A stretch of DNA of 64,000 nucleotides from JAWKUK01 sp964402175 (lineage in GTDB: Bacteria > Planctomycetota > UBA1135 > GCA-002686595): positions 62,001 to 126,000 of the forward strand of contig CAYOBN010000002.1 of the NCBI GenBank assembly GCA_964402175.1, read 5' to 3'. Positions 25,760 to 34,737 of the stretch are shown piece by piece (within the stretch, counting starts at the first letter, position 1; every line of letters begins with the position of its first letter). Made by a program: the position numbers and the translations under genes. The notes beneath the pieces were generated by a model. It worked only from the letters and a program-made list of their open reading frames with translations, was not told the origin of the DNA and searched no databases.

Positions 25760-27024
25760 CGCCCCCCCCATGACTCGATCGCAGTGGCGATGGCCGCCGC
25801 GAGGCGTAGATTGGCCGCTCGATTGAGGTGACAGCAATCGTCGACGTAGAGGTCCTCGGCGACTCCTTCGAAGACGCGGGACAGGTCGTGGAACCGCAAC
25901 CCCTCGCTCACGAGGTCGACGCCGGCCGCGCGCAGTCGGGTATACCCCTCGGGAACGTGTTTGCCGTACCGGTGGTCCTCTTTGAACGCGTTCGCCAGCT
26001 CGTGCGGGCTGAGCGTCTTCGAGCCAGGGTCGTACTGGTTGGGCTGCAAGAAATGGAACGAACGCGCGCCATTGGCGGTCGCGTTGCGGTGCATCTGCAG
26101 CAGCGCGCCGCGCCAGATCGCGACCTGGAAGTCGAGCCGCTCGCTCTCGGAGGACCCGGCGAGGACGGGCCCCTGCGTCGCGAATTCGAGGTCTTCGAAG
26201 CGGTGCAGCCCGCGCAGGCGCGCTTCGACCCCCTCGACCGCCTTCCGTGACGCTTGATCCCGCAGCAGCCATACCAATTGAGCTGCGCCCGATCGGGAGA
26301 GCGGCGACGCGAGGAACTCGCGCACGAGGTCTGCGCGGCGCGCGACCAAGTACATCCGCTCACCGAGCAGCGGCGCGGCGACTGCGGGGCCGATCCGCTG
26401 CAGCCAGTAGCGTGGGTAAACGGGCGAGATCCCGTACGGCTCGTTCTCGCTCTCGTGCATCGCGACTTCGTTGAAGCCGTCGAGCGAGACGAGGAGATCG
26501 AAGCGCGCGCCGAGCGCCAGGAGGTAGGCGTACCAGAGCGTCTGCTGCGGCTGTTTCATCCCGACGGCCGCGAGCGCCACGATTTGTGGCCGCCGCCCCT
26601 GGAACTGGGGCTGCGCCGCGAGCAACTCGGCGAGTCGAGCGCCGCCTCCGTTCAGAGCGAACTGGTACGCAACGGAGCCTCCCGCGACCCCGACGACCAG
26701 GTCCGCGGGGTCCTTGGAGAACAGCGGAGACGTGGGTGCGTGGGCTTCACGCTGGGCAGCGAGAGTCACGGGCCCCTCTGGACGCACGTGCGCGATCGCT
26801 GGCAGATACCCGACAAACGGGTGGAGGCGCTCACCGATCGTGTGGGTCTCCGTCAGCGCGTTGACCTGCTCGATGATCGGCGTGCCCGTGACGGTCAAGA
26901 CGTTCGGCGCGATCGTATCGGTGACGGAGCGACCGACGTCCAACGCGATGACGAGTCGAGCGCCGAGCTCGAGGGTGGTCACGAAGACCAGAACGGCGAG
27001 GGCGATGCGTGTCCAGAGGGCCAT
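25756..27024 (-). CDS. Membrane-anchored SGNH/GDSL-like protein
   Basis: A 422-residue protein with an N-terminal membrane anchor (residues 4-28). SGNH-like elements: V-V-G-V-A-G-G-S-V-A-Y near residues 110-120 supplies the block I serine, S-L-D-G-F-N-E near 181-187 the asparagine block, and D-D-C-C-H-L-N near 401-407 the D-x-x-H pair. Such proteins usually act as esterases or O-acyl transferases on envelope sugars. The block I motif is G-G-S rather than G-D-S, common in divergent members. Coupled to the 44-residue membrane protein by a 4-bp overlap; divergent from a PLP decarboxylase 65 bp away. Confidence 0.68.
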   Translation of the reverse strand: MALWTRIALAVLVFVTTLELGARLVIALDVGRSVTDTIAPNVLTVTGTPIIEQVNALTETHTIGERLHPFVGYLPAIAHVRPEGPVTLAAQREAHAPTSPLFSKDPADLVVGVAGGSVAYQFALNGGGARLAELLAAQPQFQGRRPQIVALAAVGMKQPQQTLWYAYLLALGARFDLLVSLDGFNEVAMHESENEPYGISPVYPRYWLQRIGPAVAAPLLGERMYLVARRADLVREFLASPLSRSGAAQLVWLLRDQASRKAVEGVEARLRGLHRFEDLEFATQGPVLAGSSESERLDFQVAIWRGALLQMHRNATANGARSFHFLQPNQYDPGSKTLSPHELANAFKEDHRYGKHVPEGYTRLRAAGVDLVSEGLRFHDLSRVFEGVAEDLYVDDCCHLNRAANLRLAAAIATAIESWGGR

Positions 27025-27089
27025 GGTGGCGCTCCGAAGGTTAACCGACCTGCGAGCGAGCGGCGCAGCGGATACCCTCAGCGAACACT

Positions 27090-28541
27090 ATGTCGACCAC
27101 GACGGACAGAACAGCCCTGCTCTCGGCTTTGGAGCAGGAAGCGCGCCGACTCGAAGAGACCCCGGAGCTGCGCCGTGCCTGGATGGACCGCTTCGTCGGT
27201 TTGGCACACTCCGTGCTGGACGGACTGCCTCAGCGCAAGGCATGGACGTCGGAGGGCGGCGCTCGGGCCGCGTTGCTGGACCTCGATGTCCCAGAATGTC
27301 CCGCGGAGGTCGCATCGGTGCTCGCGCTCGTGCGGGACGAGGTCGATGGACCTGGCCTCCAACCCGCGTCGGGCGGCCACCTGGGTTACATCCCTGGCGG
27401 AGGGATCTTCCCAGGCGCGCTCGGGGACCTCTTGGCCGCCGTGACCAATCGGTACGCGGGAGTGCGCTACGCAGGGCCAGGCGCCGTCGCCGTCGAGAAC
27501 CTCGTCCTCCGCTGGCTGCGCCGCGAGCTCGGCCTGCCGGAGGGCGCGCACGGCACCCTCACCTCGGGCGGCTCGATCGCGACCCTCGTCGCGTTCTGTG
27601 CGGCGCGTGACGCACGTCAGTTACGGGCGCGGGATTACGAGCGCGCTGTCGTCTACGTGACGCGCCAAGCGCACCATTGCATCAAGAAGGCGCTGGTCAT
27701 CGCTGGGCTGGGCGACACCGTACAGCGTGTGATCCCGGTCGATCATCGCTTCCGCATGCAGCCGGCGGCGCTGCGCAGTCAGATCGATGCCGATCGCTGC
27801 GCAGGGCTGTCGCCCTTCCTGCTCGTTGCAACCGCGGGCACCACGGACACCGGTGCGATCGATCCGCTGCTGGAGCTCGGGCACATCGCTCAGGCAGAAG
27901 GCCTCTGGTATCACGTCGACGGTGCGTACGGCGGCGCGTTCAAGCTCGTACCAGTGCTGCGGCCACGTCTGGCAGGACTTGAATTGGCGGACTCGGTGGT
28001 GGTCGATCCGCACAAAGGGCTCTTCCTGCCCTACGGAACGGGCGCAGTGCTCGTGCGCGACCCGCGCCATCTCGCCCCGAGCAACAATCACCGAGGCGCC
28101 TACCTCCAGGACGTCACCGACCTGGAGGACGAACCTTCGCCGGCGGACCTCTCGCCGGAGCTGACGCGCCACTTCCGCGGACTGCGGATGTGGCTCCCGC
28201 TCGTGCTGCACGGGGCCGCACGCTTCCGCGCGGCACTGCACGAGAAGCACCTCCTGGCGTGTCACTTCCACGCGGAGGTGCGCTCGCTCGGTTTCGAGGT
28301 CGGCCCCGAGCCGGAGCTCTCGGTGGCCCTCTTCCGCTGGGTCCCCCGCGACGGCACGGACGCCGACGCCTGCAACCGGCGCATCCTGGCGGAAGTGCTC
28401 GCCGACGGGCGTATCTTCCTGTCGTCGACCACGGTGGACGGCGTTTTCTGGCTGAGGGTAGCGATCCTCTGCTTCCGGACCCACCGTGAGCACGTCGACC
28501 ACCTGCTCGGGGTCCTGCAGCGGGCGACCGCCGCGCGGTGA
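27090..28541 (+). CDS. Group II pyridoxal-phosphate decarboxylase
   Basis: A 483-residue fold type I PLP enzyme of the aromatic-amino-acid/glutamate decarboxylase group. The N-terminal G-G-H-L-G-Y-I-P-G-G-G region lines the substrate site. T-S-G-G-S-I-A-T binds the cofactor phosphate, H-V-D-G-A-Y-G-G carries the ring-stacking aspartate, and the Schiff-base lysine is K309 in V-D-P-H-K-G-L-F. It would decarboxylate an amino acid to an amine, or act as a decarboxylase-aldehyde synthase; the substrate cannot be read. A second, different member is encoded at 32333-30897. Confidence 0.85.
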   Translation: MSTTTDRTALLSALEQEARRLEETPELRRAWMDRFVGLAHSVLDGLPQRKAWTSEGGARAALLDLDVPECPAEVASVLALVRDEVDGPGLQPASGGHLGYIPGGGIFPGALGDLLAAVTNRYAGVRYAGPGAVAVENLVLRWLRRELGLPEGAHGTLTSGGSIATLVAFCAARDARQLRARDYERAVVYVTRQAHHCIKKALVIAGLGDTVQRVIPVDHRFRMQPAALRSQIDADRCAGLSPFLLVATAGTTDTGAIDPLLELGHIAQAEGLWYHVDGAYGGAFKLVPVLRPRLAGLELADSVVVDPHKGLFLPYGTGAVLVRDPRHLAPSNNHRGAYLQDVTDLEDEPSPADLSPELTRHFRGLRMWLPLVLHGAARFRAALHEKHLLACHFHAEVRSLGFEVGPEPELSVALFRWVPRDGTDADACNRRILAEVLADGRIFLSSTTVDGVFWLRVAILCFRTHREHVDHLLGVLQRATAAR

Positions 28542-28606
28542 GGGCGCGCGCAGCGGAATCAGGCGTGGATCGGGGCTAAGATCTGGGTGACCCCTTTGGA
28601 GCACCC

Positions 28607-28855
28607 ATGCTGACCCGAATCCTCCTCGCCGCCGCCACCCTTTCCTTCGTCGCCTGCGCGAGCACGTCCTCGAACGAGGCGGTGCGGCCCTACCCGTTCG
28701 ACACGTGTGTCGTCATGGACCACGCGAAGCTCGGATCGATGGGCGACCCGATCACACGCGTCGTCGACGGCCAGGAGATCAAGTTCTGCTGCGCGCCGTG
28801 TGTCGAGGAGTTCGAGAAGGACCCCGAGACCTACCTTGCGCGGCTGAAGCGCTGA
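28607..28855 (+). CDS. Small lipoprotein with TRASH/YHS-like metal-binding motif
   Basis: An 82-residue protein. The signal ends in a lipobox-like S-F-V-A-C, so Cys17 is probably lipidated. The mature part has C-V-V-M-D-H-A-K-L-G-S-M-G-D followed by I-K-F-C-C-A-P-C-V-E-E-F-E-K-D-P, a cysteine pattern of TRASH/YHS-type domains that bind or sense heavy metals. Likely a metal-handling lipoprotein of the envelope. The stop is 4 bp from the convergent CPCC gene end. Confidence 0.72.
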   Translation: MLTRILLAAATLSFVACASTSSNEAVRPYPFDTCVVMDHAKLGSMGDPITRVVDGQEIKFCCAPCVEEFEKDPETYLARLKR

Positions 28856-28859
28856 GCGC

Positions 28860-29129
28860 TCAGACCGTCGCGCGGCGCTCCCGTCGGAGCCCCGCGCGCG
28901 CCCCCGGGCTCAGCACGAGCGCGCGCGCCGCATCATCGCAGGCGCCCGTGCGCTCGAAGTTCTCGCGCCCCTGCCGCAGCGTGATGTGATTCGGTCCGGA
29001 GACCTGGTCCAACCGATCGAGGTCCTGACCGTCGTCCTCCCAATAACACACGGGGCAGATCTCGAAGCTGGCGCGGTCGTGCAGCGTGTAGAAGTCGCAG
29101 CACGGGCACTGGTAGCGGCCGCCGTGCAT
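28860..29129 (-). CDS. CPCC-family cysteine-rich protein
   Basis: An 89-residue protein with two cysteine pairs: Y-Q-C-P-C-C-D-F-Y-T-L near residues 6-16 and I-C-P-V-C-Y-W-E-D-D near 26-35. This is the CPCC domain (PF14206-like), probably a small zinc-ribbon-like fold of unknown role. It starts 2 bp after the argJ stop on the same strand, so it is probably cotranscribed with argJ. The longer frame upstream belongs to argJ sequence and is not used. Confidence 0.75.
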   Translation of the reverse strand: MHGGRYQCPCCDFYTLHDRASFEICPVCYWEDDGQDLDRLDQVSGPNHITLRQGRENFERTGACDDAARALVLSPGARAGLRRERRATV

Positions 29130-29131
29130 CG

Positions 29132-30298
29132 TCAGCTCCGGTAATCGGCGTTGATGCGGACGTAGTCCGCCGAGTAGTCGCACGTCCAGCACTCAGCGGC
29201 GGCACTGCCCGCCGCGAGGTCGAGCTCGATGATGACCTCGTGCTCCTTCAGCATGTGCTCGTGCGCAGCGTTCTCGTTCTCCGGGCAGGGCACACCCTTG
29301 CGATAGACCTCGGCGCCGCCGATCGCGAGCGAAGAGCGCTGTGGATCGAAGGCCACGCCCGAACGCGCCGCGGCGGCCACGATGCGGCCCCAGTTCGGGT
29401 CGCGGCCATGGATCGCAGTCTTCACGAGCGGGCTCGTCCCGATCGTACGTCCGACGACGACCGCGGCTTCCTCGGAGGGCGCACCGACCACACGGATGGA
29501 GAGGAGCCGCGTCGCGCCCTCGCCATCCGCCGCGATCTTGCGTGCGAGCTCCTGCGCGACGCGAGTCACGGCGGGCTCCAACTCCTTCACTTCACCCGCA
29601 AGCCCGGTGCCCCAGAGCACCACCGTGTCGTTCGGTGACGTATCACCGTCCACGGTCGTGCGCTGGAACGAGCGCGCATTGACACGCTGGAGCAGGGCGC
29701 GTGGATCGGCGCCGAGGGCGCCATCGGTCAGGAGGAACCCGAACATGGTCGCCATGTCGGGGTGGATCATGCCGGAGCCCTTGGCGGCGCCCACGAGGCG
29801 CGCTCCGCCGGGCAGTTGCTCCTGAACGAGCTTCGGTACGAGGTCCGTGGTCATAATCGCCCGGGAGAAGACCTCGGCCCCGTCTTCGCTGGCCGTGTCA
29901 CACAGACCCGGCAACGCCGCGACGAGTTTGTCCATCGGCAAGTGCGCGCCGATCACCCCGGTCGAGAAGAAGAGGACCTCTTCCGGCTCACAGCCCAGCA
30001 GCGACGCCGTGTAGCGCGCGATCGCGCGGTTGTCATCAAGGCCCTTCGGTCCCGTGGAGCAGTTGGCGTTGCCCGCGTTCACGACGATCGCTCGCACCAT
30101 GCCGCCCGTCTTCGCGAGCGAGTCGCGGGAGACGGGGATGTGCGCACCGAGCAGCAAGCTCTTGGTGAAGACCGCTGCGAGCGGGCGCGGCTCGTCGGCG
30201 ACCAGCAGCGCAAGGTCGAGCCGGACCTTGTTCTTGCGGATCCCGGCGTGGACGGCGGAGGCGCGGAAGCCGCGCGGCAGGGGGGAGTTCGAAGTCAT
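29132..30298 (-). CDS. argJ: Bifunctional glutamate N-acetyltransferase / amino-acid acetyltransferase
   Basis: A 388-residue ArgJ. It transfers the acetyl group from N-acetylornithine to glutamate in the cyclic arginine pathway, and bifunctional forms also use acetyl-CoA. ArgJ is made as one chain and cleaves itself before a threonine; the site is visible in K-G-S-G-M-I-H-P-D-M-A-T-M-F-G-F. Other signatures are N-A-G-N-A-N, V-D-G-D-T-S-P-N-D-T and H-G-R-D-P-N-W-G-R. The start at 30298 (M-T-S-N-S-P-L-P-R-G-F) is preferred, since the longer frame reaches into the divergent methyltransferase gene and shows no family residues. No other arg genes lie in the window. Confidence 0.92.
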   Translation of the reverse strand: MTSNSPLPRGFRASAVHAGIRKNKVRLDLALLVADEPRPLAAVFTKSLLLGAHIPVSRDSLAKTGGMVRAIVVNAGNANCSTGPKGLDDNRAIARYTASLLGCEPEEVLFFSTGVIGAHLPMDKLVAALPGLCDTASEDGAEVFSRAIMTTDLVPKLVQEQLPGGARLVGAAKGSGMIHPDMATMFGFLLTDGALGADPRALLQRVNARSFQRTTVDGDTSPNDTVVLWGTGLAGEVKELEPAVTRVAQELARKIAADGEGATRLLSIRVVGAPSEEAAVVVGRTIGTSPLVKTAIHGRDPNWGRIVAAAARSGVAFDPQRSSLAIGGAEVYRKGVPCPENENAAHEHMLKEHEVIIELDLAAGSAAAECWTCDYSADYVRINADYRS

Positions 30299-30413
30299 GG
30301 CGGGGCGCAGATGATGCCCCGCGGATCGGGGAGCCGCCACTGTCGCCCAGGTTGGTATCTGCATCTTTCCCGTGACTCCGGGCACGGGTAGGGGTAGGAC
30401 ATCGCCGCGCACC

Positions 30414-30890
30414 ATGACGACCCCTGAGCCGCCCCCGAGCCGCATTCCCTGGCCTCCGCTCCTCTTGCTGGCAGCGATCCTCGCGGGCGAGCTCCTGCAG
30501 CGCCTGGCGCCGTTACCGTGGCCACGTGAGCCGCTCGGGAGCCGCCTAGGCTTGCCCGGCTGGCTCCTGGTCCTCGCCGCGCTGACGATGGAGCTGGCCG
30601 TCGCCCGCGAGCTGCTGCGTGCGGGGACCACCGTCATGCCGCACCGCGCAGCCGCCCAGCTTGTCACGGGTGGCCCGTTTGCGCGGTCGCGCAATCCGAT
30701 CTACGTCGGCCACATCGCCCTGCTCGTTGGGCTCGCGCTCCTGCGCGGCAATCCATGGTGGCTGCTCGCAGCGCCCGGCTTCGGCGTCGCGCTGCACTTC
30801 CTCGCCGTCTTGCCGGAGGAGCGCCATCTGAACAATGCCTTCGGTGCGACGTACGCTGCGTACTGTCGCCGCGTTCGTCGGTGGCTGTGA
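30414..30890 (+). CDS. Isoprenylcysteine carboxyl methyltransferase-like membrane protein
   Basis: A 158-residue membrane protein with about four hydrophobic segments. The C-terminal G-G-P-F-A-R-S-R-N-P-I-Y-V-G-H segment and the closing E-E-R-H-L-N-N-A-F-G-A-T-Y-A-A-Y-C-R-R-V-R-R-W match the ICMT/PEMT-like methyltransferase signature that binds S-adenosylmethionine. Substrates in bacteria are mostly unknown. The start at 30414 follows the divergent argJ start by about 115 bp. Ends 6 bp from the convergent decarboxylase gene. Confidence 0.75.
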   Translation: MTTPEPPPSRIPWPPLLLLAAILAGELLQRLAPLPWPREPLGSRLGLPGWLLVLAALTMELAVARELLRAGTTVMPHRAAAQLVTGGPFARSRNPIYVGHIALLVGLALLRGNPWWLLAAPGFGVALHFLAVLPEERHLNNAFGATYAAYCRRVRRWL

Positions 30891-30896
30891 CCACGT

Positions 30897-32333
30897 TCAA
30901 CTTCGCAGGCACGAGCGCACGACGTCCACCAACATGCGCACGTCGTCAGCGGTTGTCAGCGGATTGACGAAAGCCGCCCGCAGCGCGACACGCCCAGCGT
31001 AGCGGGTCGATCCGACGAAGACTCGACCATCTTCCAAGACCTCGCGTGCGATGCGCTCATTGAGCTCGTCGAGGTCTCTCCGCCGCGCGCCCACAGGATG
31101 CGCGCGGAAACAGACGATGTTCAATGGCGCGGGCGCGAGCCGTTCCAGGTCCGGCGCCGCATCGACGAGCGCGGCCAGCTCTTGGGCTCGATCCAGCGCG
31201 CCCTCGACCAAGGAGCGCACACCAGCGCGGCCGAGCGCGAGCAGCGCCGCCCAGACAGTAAAGCCACGCGCGCGGCGGCTGCTCTCGAACCCAAGGTTGG
31301 AGAACACAGTCCCCGCTGAACCCGGTCCCCCATCCCGCGGCAAGTAAGCCGCCGCGAGCTTGTTCGCGCGCACCAGCAGCCGTTTGTCTGCCACGAACGC
31401 GACGCCGCAGTCGTAGGGCACGTTGAGCCATTTGTGGCAATCGCTGGCGATCGAGTGCGCGCGCTCGATCCCCCGCGCAAGCGACGCGACACGCTGCGAG
31501 CAGCGCGCAAAGAGCCCGAACGCGCCGTCCACATGCAGCCAGGCGCCGAACTCCTCGGCGAGGTCAGCCAAGACCGCGATGTCGTCGAAGCTGCCCGTAT
31601 TGACCTCCCCTGCATTGCCGATCAGTACGGCTGGGGCACCGGCGAGCTGCTCGAGCGAACGTCGTAGCGCTTCGACGTCGAGCGCGCCCGTCTGATCGCG
31701 CTCGAAACGCTGAACGGCCCTCCGTCCGAGCCCGAGCTGCGCGAGCGCCTTGGTGACGCTGGCGTGCACCCAGCCGCTCGAGAGCACGGGCATCTTGGGG
31801 AGACCAGAGAGGCCTTCCTCAGCGACATCGACACCGTGGCGCTCTCCCCACCACTGACGCGCCGCGACGAGTCCGATGAGGTTCGCGCCGTGGCCGCCTG
31901 TCGTCAGGACACCGGCGCCGGGGGGCAGATCGAAGACCTCTCGCAGCCACCGGATGGCCACCTCCTCAGCGAAGATCGCTGCGGGGGACGTCAAGGTGGA
32001 CGACGCCACTTGATCCCAGAGCCCAGTCAGCCAATCGGCGCCGCGCGCAGCCTCCGTTGCGCCGCCGACGACGAGGTGGAAGAACCGCGGCCCGACCGAC
32101 GCAACGAGCCCTGGGGCCGCGGCCTCGATCAGTGCGTCGAGCGCAGGCAGCGTACCGATCCCAGCGTCGGGGAGGAGGCGCTGGAATGCGGCCGCGGACG
32201 CAGACGGGTCGCTCGCTGCGACTCGCTGTGTCGTCACGCCTGCGATGTACCGCTGCACTTCGTCGCGCAAGCGTTGCAAGATCGCGTCATACTGCATGCC
32301 GCCGACATGAGTTGACTGAGTAGCGCCGCTCAT
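30897..32333 (-). CDS. Second group II pyridoxal-phosphate decarboxylase
   Basis: A 478-residue PLP enzyme. Key parts: F-F-H-L-V-V-G-G-A-T near residues 82-91, T-T-G-G-H-G-A-N-L for phosphate binding, H-V-D-G-A-F-G-L with the ring aspartate, and Schiff-base K301 in S-D-C-H-K-W-L-N-V-P-Y-D. The D-C-H-K-W-L-N version is typical of the tyrosine/DOPA-like decarboxylase branch, unlike the D-P-H-K-G-L-F of the gene at 27090, so the two likely use different substrates. Its ATG overlaps the dacB stop by 4 bp, so it is translated behind dacB; the longer open frame further upstream is dacB sequence read in another frame. Confidence 0.82.
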   Translation of the reverse strand: MSGATQSTHVGGMQYDAILQRLRDEVQRYIAGVTTQRVAASDPSASAAAFQRLLPDAGIGTLPALDALIEAAAPGLVASVGPRFFHLVVGGATEAARGADWLTGLWDQVASSTLTSPAAIFAEEVAIRWLREVFDLPPGAGVLTTGGHGANLIGLVAARQWWGERHGVDVAEEGLSGLPKMPVLSSGWVHASVTKALAQLGLGRRAVQRFERDQTGALDVEALRRSLEQLAGAPAVLIGNAGEVNTGSFDDIAVLADLAEEFGAWLHVDGAFGLFARCSQRVASLARGIERAHSIASDCHKWLNVPYDCGVAFVADKRLLVRANKLAAAYLPRDGGPGSAGTVFSNLGFESSRRARGFTVWAALLALGRAGVRSLVEGALDRAQELAALVDAAPDLERLAPAPLNIVCFRAHPVGARRRDLDELNERIAREVLEDGRVFVGSTRYAGRVALRAAFVNPLTTADDVRMLVDVVRSCLRS

Positions 32334-33700
32334 GACGCAGCAAGGGCGGCGCAGAACTCGTCCTGCAGAGCTCTCCAGCGCGCGGCAGATCCCACGAAGT
32401 TCTGGACCAGGATGACAAACGCGAGCTTCCGTCCGCTCTGGGTGTCGATGTAACCCGCCAGGTTGCTGACTCCGGAGATCGTGCCGGTCTTGGCACGGAC
32501 GCGGCCCTCGGCAGCGGTCGCGCGCATCCGATTGGAGAGCGTGCCGTCGACGCCTGCGATCGGCAGACTCTCGCGGAAGAGCGCTTCGATCGCGCCCCCC
32601 GTGGCATGGATCTGCACCAGCGTCCGCAACAGGAGCTCCGCGCTGACCAGGGTGTAGTGCGAGACTCCCGAGCCATCCGCGAGGCGATAACTCGACGGAT
32701 CCAGGCCGAGGGCGGCACAATCTTCGTCGAGCGCGGCCAAACCGTCCGCGAGCGAGAGCTCTGCGCCAGCGAGGCGACGCAGCAACAGCTCCGCACAGAG
32801 GTTGTCGCTGTCTTTGTTGGTGCGCAGCAGCACCTCTGCGATCGAGCGCTCGATCGTCGCGACGACCGGCAGTCCAGCGTCGTCCGGGCTCGGTCCCCTC
32901 ACGAGAGGCGGCGCACTCGCGAGGTGCGAGCGATCGAGGAGTCCGGCGGTTTCGAGGGCCGCGGCCAGCGCCCAACCCGTGTAAGCCGCCGGATCCGGGA
33001 CCGTGATGCGTCGCTCTTCTGTATGACCTGCCCGGACACGACCGACGACGGTGACGACGTCCGCGGCGCGGTATCGACCGCGATCGACAGAGAGGCGCTC
33101 GTCGCTCGACGTCACCTGTAGCCGCAACCCCCCGTCGACCGGCAACAGCGCTGCTGCGAGGCCACCTGGCCCCTCGTTCACCTGCACGGTGACGCAGCCG
33201 CCATCGACCGGCACACCGGAGATCGCAGGCATGAACGCCGAGGGTTCGTCGTCCCACATCCATCCCTCGCCAAAGCGCGGCGCATCGAACAACGGGTCGA
33301 CGACGTGCACTGCATGGACCGCGGCGACCCCGGCTTGCTGTGCCGTACGCGCCAATTCGAGCAGGTCGGTGTAGGAGAGCAACGGATCTCCTCCCCCCAG
33401 CAAGGTCGCGACACCGCCTTCGACAGCGAGCTGCGTCGAGAACCGACCGTCGGGATGACGGCGACACATCGCGGCAGTCGTCAGCAGCTTCTGCGTCGAC
33501 GCCGGGCGGAGGAGGCGCGCTGCATCGCGCTCGACGATCCGCTCGCCTGTCTCGAGATCGATGACGATGGCCGCAATGGAGACAGCCGAGTCGTTCCAGC
33601 CCGAGAGCCCTGCGATCGGCTCGGGTACACGCTCGACCCTCGGAGCCGCGCAGCCCAGGCTGATGACACACAAGAGCGAGAGACCGACGCTGCGCACCAT
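32330..33700 (-). CDS. dacB: D-alanyl-D-alanine carboxypeptidase/endopeptidase (PBP4 type)
   Basis: A 456-residue S13-family enzyme that trims peptidoglycan stem peptides. The N-terminus is a signal with a G-C at residues 16-17 (I-S-L-G-C), a possible but not canonical lipobox. Active-site motifs are S68-T-Q-K71 in R-P-A-S-T-Q-K-L-L, S-D-N in N-K-D-S-D-N-L-C, and K-T-G in R-A-K-T-G-T-I-S-G. A long insert between the first two motifs is normal for PBP4. Divergent from an LD-carboxypeptidase gene 68 bp away, so two peptidoglycan-trimming enzymes share a control region. Confidence 0.88.
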   Translation of the reverse strand: MVRSVGLSLLCVISLGCAAPRVERVPEPIAGLSGWNDSAVSIAAIVIDLETGERIVERDAARLLRPASTQKLLTTAAMCRRHPDGRFSTQLAVEGGVATLLGGGDPLLSYTDLLELARTAQQAGVAAVHAVHVVDPLFDAPRFGEGWMWDDEPSAFMPAISGVPVDGGCVTVQVNEGPGGLAAALLPVDGGLRLQVTSSDERLSVDRGRYRAADVVTVVGRVRAGHTEERRITVPDPAAYTGWALAAALETAGLLDRSHLASAPPLVRGPSPDDAGLPVVATIERSIAEVLLRTNKDSDNLCAELLLRRLAGAELSLADGLAALDEDCAALGLDPSSYRLADGSGVSHYTLVSAELLLRTLVQIHATGGAIEALFRESLPIAGVDGTLSNRMRATAAEGRVRAKTGTISGVSNLAGYIDTQSGRKLAFVILVQNFVGSAARWRALQDEFCAALAAS

Positions 33701-33768
33701 GTGGGGCAGACTAACGAAGAACAGGGAGAGCGCAACCCGGAGGGTCTGTTACTGTGGGCGCTCGACCT

Positions 33769-34731
33769 ATGCAGCCGATACTGCCCCGCGCCCTGCGCCC
33801 CGGCGATGAGGTAGCCGTGATCGCCCCGGCCAGCGGAGTGCGCGATGAACGCGCGCTCGAGGCTGGGCTCGCTCGCTGGCGAGCGTTCGGATTCGAGCCC
33901 GTTCTGCTGCCACATGCGCTCGAGCGCCAGGACTGGCCCGACGGTTGTCCGGTCGCGGCGCACGATGCGGCGCGTGCGGCCGACCTGCAGCTCGCCCTCT
34001 CGGACCCGCGCTATCGGGCCGTGGTCGCCGTGCGCGGAGGTTATGGGGTGACGCGGCTGCTGCGGGGCCTCGACTTGACTGCGTTTGCCTCCGATCCGAA
34101 GCCGGTGCTCGGTTACAGCGACCTGACCGCTTTGCTGGCCGCCGTCCATCGGCGGACTGGCTGTATCGGCTTCCACGGTCCGATGCTGGCGACTTCGGCG
34201 GCTCTGGACGCTGGCGCGGCGGGCTGGCGATTGCAGCGTGAGCTCCTGACCTGCACGGATCGCGCAGCTTCCTTGCCTACCGCACCCAACGCGCGCGAGT
34301 TGGTCCCTGGCGTCGCCGAAGGTCCGTTGGTCGGAGGCAATTTGAGCCTCGTGCAAGCGCTCGTGGGCACCCCCGATGCGATCGCGACACGCGGCGCGCT
34401 CATCTTTCTGGAAGACACCGGCGAGGCGCCCTATCGCATCGATCGGATGCTGACACACCTCCTGTACGCGGGCTTCTTCGATCAAGCCGCTGGGGTGCTG
34501 CTCGGCGATTTCCATGCCGACCACACCGCGCCAGGCAGCGAGCACGGTCCGACCATGGCCGTGCTCGCAGAGCGCTTGCAGGAGCTCCGGATCCCCGTCG
34601 GAATCGGCTTTCCATTCGGACACCAACCCGAATCGTGGACGCTGCCCTACGGCGCTCGAGCCCGCCTGTCCGTCGACGCAGCAGATGGCGCGACGGAGCT
34701 GACGCTGCTGCAACCCGCTGTGCGCCCCTGA
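33769..34731 (+). CDS. LD-carboxypeptidase (S66 family)
   Basis: A 320-residue LdcA/MccF-type serine peptidase. The Ser-Glu-His triad is read as S117 in V-L-G-Y-S-D-L-T, E215 in F-L-E-D-T-G-E and H285 in F-P-F-G-H-Q, close to the spacing known for LdcA. It would remove the terminal D-alanine from tetrapeptides during murein recycling in the cytoplasm; MccF-like immunity activity is an alternative. No signal peptide. The start at 33769 is used because the five earlier codons have no family match. The next gene begins 6 bp after its stop. Confidence 0.87.
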   Translation: MQPILPRALRPGDEVAVIAPASGVRDERALEAGLARWRAFGFEPVLLPHALERQDWPDGCPVAAHDAARAADLQLALSDPRYRAVVAVRGGYGVTRLLRGLDLTAFASDPKPVLGYSDLTALLAAVHRRTGCIGFHGPMLATSAALDAGAAGWRLQRELLTCTDRAASLPTAPNARELVPGVAEGPLVGGNLSLVQALVGTPDAIATRGALIFLEDTGEAPYRIDRMLTHLLYAGFFDQAAGVLLGDFHADHTAPGSEHGPTMAVLAERLQELRIPVGIGFPFGHQPESWTLPYGARARLSVDAADGATELTLLQPAVRP

Positions 34732-34737
34732 ACTGCG

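Noticed and set aside
32334..33671. A 446-residue N-terminal extension of the second PLP decarboxylase.
   Set aside because: It is dacB read in another frame; the decarboxylase starts at the ATG overlapping the dacB stop.
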